From positions 124,001 to 188,000 of the forward strand of contig CAMUYR010000001.1 in the NCBI GenBank assembly GCA_947164965.1: a DNA stretch of 64,000 nucleotides. Direction: 5' to 3'. The stretch's first letter is position 1; every line of letters begins with the position of its first letter. The position numbers and the translations under genes are program-made. The notes beneath the pieces were generated by a model. That model searched no databases. It was not told where the DNA came from and was given only the letters and a program-made list of their open reading frames with translations. The DNA comes from an uncultured Prevotella sp. (GTDB lineage Bacteria; Bacteroidota; Bacteroidia; Bacteroidales; Bacteroidaceae). Below, one piece after another: positions 7,897 to 16,533 of this stretch.

Positions 7897-10728
7897 TTAT
7901 CTTTTTAATGCACTTTGGACATTCATTATTATACGACTTTTACAAAGAGAGTTTTGCAAGCATTCATTACACTTTGTGTTATCACAGACTTTGGGGAATC
8001 TCATTAATCGAATTTGGTTTGCCGATTCAGAAATTTTAGATTCTATTTCATCCAAATCAGAATTCTTTAGTTTGTAAGGAACTTTGCATTCATTATCACC
8101 AATAATATAAGTCATCAAATAATCTGCGACTTCACCTGTTAATTCTTTGTGTCCTAACGCATAGAGTTTCAACTGATCCTCTGTCAGTCTAGAACTCTGA
8201 GCCTCCTCTTTAGATTTAAATTCAACTATTGTCGTTTCAAATGTATTATCTTCTTTTGTTTTTCGAATTAAATCAATTCTACCCGTAACTAAGATATTTG
8301 TATCCAACTTCAACTGAATTGGTTGTTCTACAAATACGATGTTGGTTAGTTCGTTTTTATTATTTTTATAATAAGTTTTTAACCCATCCCTTATTTTATT
8401 CTCTAATTTCGGCTTTAAAATATCTGAGTTTGCTATATATGGGAAAAGCATCTGTCTATCAGCAATATCAATAACATCATCATCTGATAAAACATCATGC
8501 TTTTGTATTCTTCGATGTAATTCCATTAATGCATTATGAAAGGATTTACCAAATCCCATACGTTGATTAAGTGGGGATGCAAAACCATATATAGAAACCA
8601 ATTTAAATTTGTATGGGCAATCGAAAAAATCTTTTAACACTGTAAAATCCAAAACCATGCTATTGATTTTTGATAATGGTTTGGATTCCATACGTTCTAA
8701 TGAAGAAAAGTCCTCATCTTTACGCGTAACAAGTATATTCGCAGAAATCAATTCACGAATAAAGATTGAGGGATTCTGATACAATCTATTTGAAGAATCT
8801 GGTGCACGTGAAAGCAGCAAATATTTTTGTGATCTAGTTATTGCGACATATAATAGTCTTCTCTCATCATCATCTCCTCCTAAATAACGACTTTGATTCT
8901 TTATAATAGAAGGATCTAGGAAATGCCATTCGTTTAGTCCTCCTTTCTTTTTTTGAGGTAAATAATTCTTGTTTAATCCAGGAACAAATACAACAGGAAA
9001 TTCTAAACCTTTTGCCTGGTGTATCGTCAATATTTGAACAGCATTTAAGGATTTATATGGGTTACTTATCCACCCTTCTGGATAATATTCCTGTGCAGCA
9101 TAATTAATAAAACTCAAAAAACTAAATAAATGATAAGACGCACGAGAAGAAGCAAAATTAATCTCTTCAAAGTCATTTATAACTTGACTAAATTTCCCAA
9201 AATTATAAAATATAATTTCTGCTATTTCTTGAGATCCACTTGTTTCATTGTAAAAGGATTCTTCTACAATATTCGAATCTTCAAGAAATTGCCAGAATAT
9301 TTTCTGCAAATTATATGCGAACTCATCATCTGAGATTTTTTCTCCATTTTGTATTCTTTGGGAAATTATTGCTGGTCTTTTGTTATCCAAATTCCGTATA
9401 GACTTCTTTAGCACTTCTGTTTTATCCTCAACAAAGGGGAGGCTTAACCACAGCTGTAAGAGTTCATCTTGTGACAAATAATCATTTAAATAGCGGAAGA
9501 TACCTATAGATGCTTTTATTTCATTCGTATCAAATAAATGATTAACCCCTGCTGTTACATAAGGAATTCCATTTTTCTCCAATTCTTCAACAATACCTTC
9601 AGCTTTTTTCCACGTCCTTAACAATATACACATGTCTGAGTATGCCAATCCTCGCACATTTCCTTCCTTACCGTCAGAAAACTTTACACCTTTCAGCCGT
9701 TGAATAAAGTTCGCAATTCCTACATTTTCTTCTGAAACATTATTATATTCATTATATAATATGTCTATTCCTTTCTTGAAAGGTTGACTTCCTGCTGATA
9801 CAATCTCTTTTGACAGTCTTTCTCTATTGTTTTTTATTAATGCTTCTGACAATTTAGTAATACCTTCAGAACTCCTAAAATTTTTTGTAATACAAACCGA
9901 TTCACATGGAGCAAATTTTTCATCAAAATGAATAATATAGTCGTTATTACTGCCACGCCACTGATATATATTTTGATCATCATCTCCAACGACAGTAACT
10001 TTTGCATTACTAATTTTATATAGTTTTTCTATTAAAAGTTCCTGTTTGGGATTAACATCTTGATATTCATCCACTACAATATATTTTATATGTTCTTTTA
10101 TGTATGTATATAAATTACTATTTGAATCATTTAGACAAGTCAATGCAACATCAATAATCATAGAGAAATCAAAGTAGTTCTTTTCATGTAGCATTTTCTC
10201 ATATTTTTGTTTTGCGACCTTAAGATTATTCGGCAATGGCGCATTTAATTCTGATTCACGTATAATATCCATTATACGAGCAAAACGTTTTGTGTCAACA
10301 AACCTTTTCATACTAGAAAAAGGCGAAACTAACTTCGTTACATCTTTCATACCTATTCTGTCATAATACTTGTCTATGAATAGCTGTAACTTAATCTCAT
10401 CTAATACAGAATACTTTTGGTATTTAAATTCCGTATTTTGTAAAACACTTAAACACCAACCATGAATAGTACCTATGTACATGTCTGCCATGCCACTTTG
10501 TGGGATAACTTTTGACAAGACTTTATCTTTCAATTCTGCAGCAGCTTTTTCTGTATAGGTAAAAGCAATTATATTCTCAGGAGATACATCTAACTTATTT
10601 CTTTTATCTAACAAATAAGCTATTTTTTCTGCTACTGTCGTAGTTTTGCCAGAGCCAGCGCACGCAATTATTCTAAGGTTTCTGTCATTAGTTTCTATTG
10701 CCTTAATTTGTTCTTGAGTATATTCCAT
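7897..10728 (-). CDS. UvrD/AddA-like superfamily 1 helicase fused to PD-(D/E)XK nuclease with Cys cluster
   Basis: A 943-residue helicase-nuclease. SF1A motifs run in order: Walker A ACAGSGKTTT (residues 22-31), Walker B VVDEYQD, motif III VVGDDDQNIYQWRG, motif V TIHQAKGLEFPVVFVPGL and motif VI RRLLYVAITRSQ. The C-terminal third is a RecB-type nuclease (GRIDLI, VEFKSK, QLKLYA). FDCPYKFKL before it and Cys920, Cys923 and Cys929 after it (plus Cys915) match the iron-sulfur staple of AddB/Cas4/Dna2 nucleases. A stand-alone protein with helicase and Fe-S nuclease in one chain, and no AddB partner nearby, is unlike a housekeeping AddAB. It lies 3 bp after a DNA methyltransferase gene, in the same AT-rich operon. 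A role in DNA restriction or anti-phage degradation is inferred. Confidence 0.88.
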   Translation of the reverse strand: MEYTQEQIKAIETNDRNLRIIACAGSGKTTTVAEKIAYLLDKRNKLDVSPENIIAFTYTEKAAAELKDKVLSKVIPQSGMADMYIGTIHGWCLSVLQNTEFKYQKYSVLDEIKLQLFIDKYYDRIGMKDVTKLVSPFSSMKRFVDTKRFARIMDIIRESELNAPLPNNLKVAKQKYEKMLHEKNYFDFSMIIDVALTCLNDSNSNLYTYIKEHIKYIVVDEYQDVNPKQELLIEKLYKISNAKVTVVGDDDQNIYQWRGSNNDYIIHFDEKFAPCESVCITKNFRSSEGITKLSEALIKNNRERLSKEIVSAGSQPFKKGIDILYNEYNNVSEENVGIANFIQRLKGVKFSDGKEGNVRGLAYSDMCILLRTWKKAEGIVEELEKNGIPYVTAGVNHLFDTNEIKASIGIFRYLNDYLSQDELLQLWLSLPFVEDKTEVLKKSIRNLDNKRPAIISQRIQNGEKISDDEFAYNLQKIFWQFLEDSNIVEESFYNETSGSQEIAEIIFYNFGKFSQVINDFEEINFASSRASYHLFSFLSFINYAAQEYYPEGWISNPYKSLNAVQILTIHQAKGLEFPVVFVPGLNKNYLPQKKKGGLNEWHFLDPSIIKNQSRYLGGDDDERRLLYVAITRSQKYLLLSRAPDSSNRLYQNPSIFIRELISANILVTRKDEDFSSLERMESKPLSKINSMVLDFTVLKDFFDCPYKFKLVSIYGFASPLNQRMGFGKSFHNALMELHRRIQKHDVLSDDDVIDIADRQMLFPYIANSDILKPKLENKIRDGLKTYYKNNKNELTNIVFVEQPIQLKLDTNILVTGRIDLIRKTKEDNTFETTIVEFKSKEEAQSSRLTEDQLKLYALGHKELTGEVADYLMTYIIGDNECKVPYKLKNSDLDEIESKISESANQIRLMRFPKVCDNTKCNECLQNSLCKSRIIMNVQSALKR

Positions 10729-10731
10729 ATT

Positions 10732-12051
10732 CTATAAATTATTGTGAAATATTAAAACATGTTCTTTATCCATTGTTTTTGAGAAATTGTTCTTATTAGG
10801 TTGTTTCTTATTAAAAATATGCCGTTCCGCAGTATAGAATAGTTTTATATTACGATTCTCCATTAAATCAATTAAAATAAGGTCATTAGGAACCTCACGC
10901 TTTGCAACCCTCCGATTTCCTATAGTCCAGACATAATATGCATTTTTACTCATTGCAGGAATAATGTTATCTAAACATTTCTCGAAATCATTTATAAATG
11001 CTATAGTTTTATAATATTTACCATATTCTGTATTAGGTATCTTTGAGAAAAATATTTTCAATGAAGGAATTCTTTCTATCGTTTGGTCAAAAATCTCTTT
11101 TATATACTTAGTATTTAGCTTTCCACCTAGACTTTGAGAATCAATCTCTTGTGTTGTTTTCAAGAAATCATAATCCACTTCATCTGGCAAATCATTTTGA
11201 TCAATCCATTGAAGTTCCAAATAGGAATGTTGCCCATAAGTCACAGTTGTGCGATTATCGCCATATGGGGGAGAAGATACAAGTATATCAAACTGATGTT
11301 CGGAATTGATCGCTTTCAGGCTATTGCCCCAGAATATTGAAATGTTTTTTATATAATGCCCCTTGCATATTAATCCTTTAGATTCTAATTTCATCTTAAA
11401 ACCCTCAAAATCTTTAATACCCCTCTCACACAACTCATAAAAATTCGATATGACATTTACATTTCTTTCTTTTATTTCTTCTTTCGTTCGCTGATGGAGT
11501 TTATATGTCGAAGTTCTATCATTACTTCCCGTTCGAATTACTTCCGATAGCACAATCCAAAAAAAATATCTTAAATCTTTACAGCCAATCTGTTGTATCG
11601 CACGTCGAATTTTGGAAAGATCTCTTTGAACCCCTTTCTTAAACCACTTATTAATTCCTTTAAAATCTACATCAATAGACCGTTTGTTGTCTAAAGAGAT
11701 GCAATTCTTAATTTGTGAAAAAGAGTTATTAAGTGCTTCTATATCATATGTAATTGTTTTGGCCTTTGTTAAAATAACCGCAAACGGATTAATATCTTGT
11801 CCAAAAACATTATACCCAAATTCCATACATGATAATAATGAAGTTCCCGCCCCCATAAAAGGGTCTATCACCCATGAATTTGGCGGAAGATACTGTGTAA
11901 TAGCATCAACTATAAGTGTTTGTGCTTTAGGAACCATCATGCCTGGATACATAAAAATTCTATGCAAATTTTCTTCCCTTCTTGCATCTTTTGCATTAAG
12001 TTCACCATTATTTTTCAATATATTCAATTTATTAAGCAATGTTTCTGACAT
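10732..12051 (-). CDS. site-specific DNA methyltransferase, SPPY (N4-cytosine-like) type
   Basis: A 439-residue amino-methyltransferase. The SAM-binding motif DPFMGAGTSL is at residues 63-72, followed by FGQDINPFAV, and the catalytic motif SSPPYGDNRT is near residue 260. The motif order (SAM site first) and an SPPY rather than DPPY/NPPY tetrapeptide favour N4-cytosine modification, but N6-adenine cannot be excluded. The region between the motifs would be the target recognition domain. It is 21 bp downstream of the methyltransferase-HIT gene and 3 bp upstream of the helicase-nuclease. It probably marks self DNA for the adjacent nuclease, by analogy with restriction-modification systems (inference). 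AT-rich codon use points to recent acquisition. Confidence 0.88.
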   Translation of the reverse strand: MSETLLNKLNILKNNGELNAKDARREENLHRIFMYPGMMVPKAQTLIVDAITQYLPPNSWVIDPFMGAGTSLLSCMEFGYNVFGQDINPFAVILTKAKTITYDIEALNNSFSQIKNCISLDNKRSIDVDFKGINKWFKKGVQRDLSKIRRAIQQIGCKDLRYFFWIVLSEVIRTGSNDRTSTYKLHQRTKEEIKERNVNVISNFYELCERGIKDFEGFKMKLESKGLICKGHYIKNISIFWGNSLKAINSEHQFDILVSSPPYGDNRTTVTYGQHSYLELQWIDQNDLPDEVDYDFLKTTQEIDSQSLGGKLNTKYIKEIFDQTIERIPSLKIFFSKIPNTEYGKYYKTIAFINDFEKCLDNIIPAMSKNAYYVWTIGNRRVAKREVPNDLILIDLMENRNIKLFYTAERHIFNKKQPNKNNFSKTMDKEHVLIFHNNL

Positions 12052-12072
12052 GTTAATTTTATTCTTATCAAA

Positions 12073-12954
12073 TTAATACTTCTGTTTACTTGGTATAACG
12101 CCTCGCACACCACCTTTGGGATTGGGCACATCGCCCTTGTATCTTGGTATCAAGTGCATGTGGCAATGGAACACCGATTGGCCGGCAGCCTCGTTGATGT
12201 TGATGCCCACGTTGTAGCCATCGGGATGGAAACGTTCGTCAACCTTTTGCTTCACGTATTGCAGCACGACATTCATTGCCTCTCGCTCATGGTTGGTAAG
12301 GTCGAAGTAATTAGCGACATGGCGTTTGGGGATAATCAGAGCGTGCCCAGGTGAGACGGGATAACCATCATAAAATGCAACACAGGTAGCCGTCTCGCAG
12401 ATGATTTCCACTCTTCGCGATAAACGGCAGAAAGGACATGTTTCGCCTTCCTTACGAGGCAATTTGTTGAAGTGCTGATATTGATAGAGTTCATAACTTT
12501 TGTTGGCTACCAGACTCTTATAGGGCAGTTTTACATTACACTGATAGGTGTATTGTTTGTGGATAGCATGCAACCTAAATCCTTCTTCCGTCAGGTCTCT
12601 GCGCACAGCAAAGTATGCCGTTCCTTTAGGCGAAAGCAGATTGGTGACGTTCATCATCACTTCTGCTTGTGCATACGGTTCCAGCACATTCAGTACATAG
12701 TTGCATATGATAGTATCAAACTTACCTTCGGGATAGTCAGGGCGATAATAATAATCATAGCCCACTATGTCATAGCCCTGACGCTTCAAATCATCCGTGT
12801 CGAAACCAAAACCGCAACCAAAGTCCAAAATCTTGCCTTTCAACAATTGATGTTGCAAAAGATAGCGTGTCGGTACGGACAATTCCGTTCGCTTGATTGC
12901 TGTCAGATAAGGATGATTGATTTTCTCTGGTTCCATAGCCTTTAGTATTTCCAC
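12073..12954 (-). CDS. class I SAM methyltransferase fused to HIT-family hydrolase
   Basis: A 293-residue two-domain protein. The N-terminal class I methyltransferase has GKILDFGCGFGFDTDDL (about residues 40-57) and NYVLNVLEP. After a CPFC motif (about 173) comes a HIT domain with the triad QSVFHCHMHLIPRY (about 260-272). HIT proteins hydrolyse nucleotide phosphoramidates or dinucleoside polyphosphates; the methyltransferase substrate is unknown. This fusion is a known but functionally uncharacterised architecture. Its start overlaps the end of the HNH nuclease gene by 13 bp, so the two are translationally linked. GC content is higher than in the following genes, suggesting the pair was acquired separately. 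Confidence 0.85.
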   Translation of the reverse strand: MEILKAMEPEKINHPYLTAIKRTELSVPTRYLLQHQLLKGKILDFGCGFGFDTDDLKRQGYDIVGYDYYYRPDYPEGKFDTIICNYVLNVLEPYAQAEVMMNVTNLLSPKGTAYFAVRRDLTEEGFRLHAIHKQYTYQCNVKLPYKSLVANKSYELYQYQHFNKLPRKEGETCPFCRLSRRVEIICETATCVAFYDGYPVSPGHALIIPKRHVANYFDLTNHEREAMNVVLQYVKQKVDERFHPDGYNVGININEAAGQSVFHCHMHLIPRYKGDVPNPKGGVRGVIPSKQKY

Positions 12955-14012
12955 GTTTCGAAGCCCATATTGAGGGCTATCTGATTGATGGGGTTAAACG
13001 TTCTTTCGTAGATTTCACGAAACTTCTCATCACTCATTGCAGCCAAATCTTTTGCAGAGTAACCAAGAGAAACAAAGTCCTCCATTACTTTCGTTTCCCT
13101 ATCGGCATTGATTAAGACTTGCAAGGAATGATGCTGCAAAGCTGCGAGTTTTGGCAGATAATAGTCCAAGTCAGGCAACTTGTCGCTCTTAGATGAATTG
13201 ATACTGCCATCCGATGGTATCAAATTCCATAGCAGATCATGACACACAAAACTCCACGGAATAAAGTGGTCAAGGTCATAATCTTTTGGATGCAGCAACT
13301 TATCTGTATAGATACAATGAATTGGGCCACCAATCGTCATCACCATATCCCAATAGTTATGCTGCTTTGTCAGTGAATTCCTAATTTCAGGGCGTATCAG
13401 TTTATTGGGGATGGCTGGCACATTGGGATTCCTTGTTTGCAGAAACAATGTTAGATTCCAATAGGCAAAATCCACCAGAATGTTGTAGTGCGTATGCAGA
13501 TAAGCATCCCATGCCTGATTCAGAACGATATAGAAATCCGAGCCATCTTTATACAAAGCATAAAGGCTTCCATTCTCCAATGTCTGAGAGCGTTTGACCA
13601 TCTCTTTGTCATCAGAGGTGTCAATCCAAGGACGCAGAAAACGATAGGGAACGTTCAACGTAAGCGTGTTTAGTAGCCGCTTTATCTGCTTGTCATCCAA
13701 TCTGCTTTGCAAACCGTCAATGATTGTCTGAGAATTAGCATCAATGGGAATCTGAGTAATATGCTGCAATTCCATCACGATATCAAACAGCGAATCACTC
13801 TTACCAAAGGACAAACGGAAATAGTGAATAGGATACCAGGCATTAGCCACCATTCTGATGACAATATCCCACACGCTGATTTTCGGATTGTCCGATTTCG
13901 CATGTATCTGCATAATCGATACAAACCAAAAGAATTTATACGTAGCTACCGTGTTTGAGAAAATCTTCCCAAGTCGGTTCGTAGTCAATATGTCGGATTG
14001 CGGTATCTGCAT
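12942..14012 (-). CDS. HNH endonuclease domain protein
   Basis: A 356-residue protein whose C-terminal part carries a recognisable HNH core: DYDLDHFIPWSF, then LLWNLIPSDGSINSSKSDKLP (about residues 255-305), matching the His, Asn and basic positions of the fold. The N-terminal about 230 residues are helical and have no motif I know. It is the first gene of the cargo operon and overlaps the methyltransferase-HIT gene. Expected activity is metal-dependent nicking or cleavage of DNA (or RNA); target unknown. The only possible promoter region is the gap of 55 bp after the XRE-type regulator gene, or it reads on from that gene. Confidence 0.8.
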   Translation of the reverse strand: MQIPQSDILTTNRLGKIFSNTVATYKFFWFVSIMQIHAKSDNPKISVWDIVIRMVANAWYPIHYFRLSFGKSDSLFDIVMELQHITQIPIDANSQTIIDGLQSRLDDKQIKRLLNTLTLNVPYRFLRPWIDTSDDKEMVKRSQTLENGSLYALYKDGSDFYIVLNQAWDAYLHTHYNILVDFAYWNLTLFLQTRNPNVPAIPNKLIRPEIRNSLTKQHNYWDMVMTIGGPIHCIYTDKLLHPKDYDLDHFIPWSFVCHDLLWNLIPSDGSINSSKSDKLPDLDYYLPKLAALQHHSLQVLINADRETKVMEDFVSLGYSAKDLAAMSDEKFREIYERTFNPINQIALNMGFETWKY

Positions 14013-14067
14013 CGTTTTCTCTTGTTTAAGTTGATATTTTTATATTCTATTCAACTATTATATAGAA

Positions 14068-14289
14068 TCATTCTGATAGCACCGAGTTTGCATATTCTTT
14101 ATTAATTAAATCTTCAATTGTGATATTTAATAGTTTCGATATCTTAATCAGAGTTCCAATATCGGGCTGAGATGTGTTAGTACACCATTTGGAAACAGTA
14201 GATGGGGTTATCTTCAATTGTTCAGATAGCCATTTACTTGTTTTCTTTTTCTCTACGAGAACTAATTTTAGACGATTAATATCTTCCAT
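14068..14289 (-). CDS. XRE-family helix-turn-helix regulator
   Basis: A 73-residue Cro/CI-type repressor consisting of a single HTH: WLSEQLKITPSTVSKWCTN, followed by the family's PDIGTLIKISKLLNI and IEDLI. It lies just upstream of the cargo operon on the same strand, in the position expected of a controller protein for toxic nuclease genes (compare restriction-modification C proteins). A TATCTTTG -7 element at 14316-14323 (minus strand) sits 27 bp before its start. Confidence 0.88.
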   Translation of the reverse strand: MEDINRLKLVLVEKKKTSKWLSEQLKITPSTVSKWCTNTSQPDIGTLIKISKLLNITIEDLINKEYANSVLSE

Positions 14290-14585
14290 CGCTTGGTTTC
14301 TAATTATAATTTTTGCAAAGATAGTGATAATTTCTCAATTATTTGTCTGATTTGGAAAAAATATATTCCTTGAAGAGCGTTTTTACTTTATTTTTGCAAT
14401 TCATGATGGAAAATCCGTTATAGACGAGTCAGTTTCTTGGCGATTTGATGTTGTTCTTCTTTAATGTCGTACAACTTTTTTGTGGCTGGAGCTTGCTCGT
14501 TTTGCTGCCATCGCTCCCCTAAAATTGAACTTTGGGGGGAATTAGGCTTCCCGAAGAGAATAAATGAACTATGGGCAAGCCCATT
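14290..14585. promoter_or_regulatory. intergenic region with -7 element for the XRE gene
   Basis: About 300 bp without a gene. At 14316-14323 the minus strand reads TATCTTTG, a good Bacteroidetes -7 box for the regulator. I see no other clear structure; no convincing gene remnant. Confidence 0.5.
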
Positions 14586-14933
14586 TTATCCAGAATCATT
14601 CTCTGTTTCTTCAGTTTCTATACAAGCGAGGTTTAGGATATGAATATAAATGATGCGATATTTCCTTTTGATTTCAAGAATACCCATCTTTTGGAGAGAT
14701 CTTAGGAATGACATGACAGCCTTCCTTTCCCATCCCCATTCTATGGCAAGTTGCTTATATGTGGTGTCGAATGACACGTTGATGTAATACTTCAAAAGGA
14801 CATCAAAGTTGTCTGTTTGGCACTCATATAAATATCGGAATGCATCGAAACGTGATGTCTTGTATGGCAGAGGCTCTGCCAAGAATTGGAATAGCTCTGC
14901 GTTCAATTTTGTGAAAATAATGTTTGGTTTCAT
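14586..14933 (-). CDS. small winged-helix-like protein of the element
   Basis: A 115-residue protein. The segment TYKQLAIEWGWERKAVMSFLRSLQKMGILEI (from about residue 58) has the pattern of a winged helix-turn-helix, so DNA binding is likely. It overlaps the upstream gene by 4 bp (ATGA type), indicating translational coupling. Comparable small wHTH proteins accompany replication genes in Bacteroidetes elements; a replication or regulatory function is inferred. Confidence 0.65.
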   Translation of the reverse strand: MKPNIIFTKLNAELFQFLAEPLPYKTSRFDAFRYLYECQTDNFDVLLKYYINVSFDTTYKQLAIEWGWERKAVMSFLRSLQKMGILEIKRKYRIIYIHILNLACIETEETENDSG

Positions 14934-15541
14934 TTTGTATATCCTTGTCTTTTGGGTGCATTTTCTTCATTTCTTTTTTGCTGTAACTCTCGTTCGTGAA
15001 TAGTTATGATAGTGTCGCGTTCATCGCAGAATGACTTAACGCTTCCCACAATTACTTGGGGATCAAAATAACTATAGAACCGTTCGTACATGCCCGCCTT
15101 GAAATTAAAGAAGAAGAGCATAACTTCATCAGTTTTCAGATATTTGTATCTACTCGCAATAGCCATAGCTACTAACTGGATTTGTGCTTCGCTCGCGTCT
15201 TCTTTTAACCCACAACAGATGCTAACATCAGCTATTTGTGGTACAAGCCAGACTGAAGACGCAAACATTCCGTATGTTATATCAAGCAAATCTAAACGTG
15301 GCGAATCTCCATAAGTGCATTGCACAGGATTTTGGCATAGATAAAACTGTCGCGAAGGCGTATTGGCGATTACAAATTCGTTGAAAGTGGGGTACTTCTG
15401 TAAAAGATGCGACACCATTCTTGCATTATCTGGTTCATTTCGAAGTCGAACTAAATCTTTCGATAACGTTAGTTGCGGCGCTAAGTACGTCCCGTTTTCT
15501 TTTCTCCTGTTTATCAATTCTTGGGTTATTGTTGATTCCAT
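14930..15541 (-). CDS. element protein of unknown function (DUF6633-like)
   Basis: A protein of up to 203 residues. Its middle (YPTFNEFVIANTPSR, then MAIASRYKYLKTDEVMLFFF, then KAGMYERFYSYFDPQVIV) resembles a Bacteroidetes mobile-element family I remember as DUF6633; this is recall, not a search. From ATG 15541 it overlaps the upstream gene by 107 bp in another frame; the in-frame ATG at 15418 (MVSHLLQ) would remove the overlap and still keep the conserved part. The start is therefore uncertain. Confidence 0.65.
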   Translation of the reverse strand: MESTITQELINRRKENGTYLAPQLTLSKDLVRLRNEPDNARMVSHLLQKYPTFNEFVIANTPSRQFYLCQNPVQCTYGDSPRLDLLDITYGMFASSVWLVPQIADVSICCGLKEDASEAQIQLVAMAIASRYKYLKTDEVMLFFFNFKAGMYERFYSYFDPQVIVGSVKSFCDERDTIITIHERELQQKRNEENAPKRQGYTK

Positions 15542-15965
15542 TTGACTGTATTTCTAAGGGGTTAGACTCTATATTGATGTTACTAGCGTTAGCTATATCA
15601 TCATTATTCTTATTTTTACATTTATCATTACTATTATTGTTACTTTTGCATGCGTTCGCTTGCAATGGCATACCGTCGCTTTCGTTTGTATTCGACTGAG
15701 GACGGTTGTTGCCATTTTGATGACGTCTGAGTGCATTCAAACGATTTTGTTCGCATCGGTCTGAGTACTTCTTGAAGTCTCGATCGATTTGAACTTTGAA
15801 CATTGAGAATAGTGCTTGTAGAGCAGTGTCGGTGCTTTCCAAAGGCATTCCAGAAGATGAGTATTCAAGAATACCTTTGAAAAGTATACCAGCCTGTTCG
15901 TTTGTTAAGCACTTGACTGCGGTATTATTCTCAGAGTGAATAATAATGCTTGTTGCTTCCTTCAT
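15435..15965 (-). CDS. DUF6291-like element protein
   Basis: A 176-residue protein whose N-terminus (TNEQAGILFKGILEYSSSG, then LFSMFKVQIDRDFKKYSDRC) matches the DUF6291 type common in phage and integrative-element replication regions, as I recall the family. The C-terminal half is low-complexity and very Asn-rich (SNNNSNDKCKNKNN), as in linkers of primosomal proteins. It lies 2 bp after the stop of the next upstream gene, so an operon is clear. A role in element replication is inferred from family context. Confidence 0.7.
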   Translation of the reverse strand: MKEATSIIIHSENNTAVKCLTNEQAGILFKGILEYSSSGMPLESTDTALQALFSMFKVQIDRDFKKYSDRCEQNRLNALRRHQNGNNRPQSNTNESDGMPLQANACKSNNNSNDKCKNKNNDDIANASNINIESNPLEIQSNGINNNPRIDKQEKRKRDVLSAATNVIERFSSTSK

Positions 15966-15967
15966 GC

Positions 15968-16321
15968 TTAAACAGCCCTATGCCTTTTGATGAATTCCTG
16001 AGCTTCATGCTCCAACTCTTCCTGGCTTTTGCTATGACGCTGTTTCATCCAGTCATCAATCTCGGACTGGAGAAAAGCCAATGCTTTATTGATCTTATGG
16101 TAGGGTATCTGCTTGTTGGAAACCCAGCCATAGACGGTCTGCTTAACAGGATGGGAAGGAATGTAAGCACATAGTTCATCGATATCCATCCAATGGGGTG
16201 CATTGCTTATTTGCTGTCTGTTACGCATGGTTTGAATGGTTTCTTCTAACCCTTCAACCTTCCAAATGAGGTAGGACAATGCTCCTGGCATTTCCTCCAA
16301 AGTCGTAATGTTTTTGCTCAT
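15968..16321 (-). CDS. helix-turn-helix (excisionase/MerR-like) DNA-binding protein
   Basis: A 117-residue protein. An N-terminal helix (about residues 5-40) is followed by an HTH_17-type motif (WMDIDELCAYIPSHPVKQTV, then YGWVSNKQIPYHKI) with the usual YGWVxxxxIPY wing. This type binds element ends or promoters, helping excision or controlling replication genes. It heads the three-gene small operon 16321 to 14586. It is separated from the integrase gene by a terminator. Confidence 0.78.
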   Translation of the reverse strand: MSKNITTLEEMPGALSYLIWKVEGLEETIQTMRNRQQISNAPHWMDIDELCAYIPSHPVKQTVYGWVSNKQIPYHKINKALAFLQSEIDDWMKQRHSKSQEELEHEAQEFIKRHRAV

Positions 16322-16483
16322 ATCTCTGTTATCCTTTAATTTAATAAATATTTCAGGTGCAAAGGAACAGCAAAAAGAAGAACCAATAAGGAATTATTAG
16401 AAAAAGGTTGTGATTTTAACATTTCACGCCAAGGAAACGCCTATATAAAGGGTACGAAGATAGGCTTCAGATAACAAAAAGTG

Positions 16484-16518
16484 GAAAAAACAGCCCTCGA
16501 ACAGTACATCCGAGGGCT
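16484..16518 (-). terminator. intrinsic terminator of the integrase gene
   Basis: Stem AGCCCTCG / CGAGGGCT with a short loop (16492-16518) followed on the minus strand by TTTTTT. It lies 16 bp after the integrase stop codon. Confidence 0.8.
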
Positions 16519-16533
16519 ATAAGACATAGGAAT

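Noticed and set aside
7897..10728. Housekeeping addA
   Set aside because: No addB partner, the nuclease carries the AddB/Cas4-type Cys cluster, and the gene lies inside an AT-rich operon with a DNA methyltransferase.
12073..12954. Frameshift between separate methyltransferase and HIT genes
   Set aside because: The frame is continuous, and the fusion is a known architecture.
14290..14585. Further 22-bp array
   Set aside because: Splitting into 22-mers gave no repeated positions.
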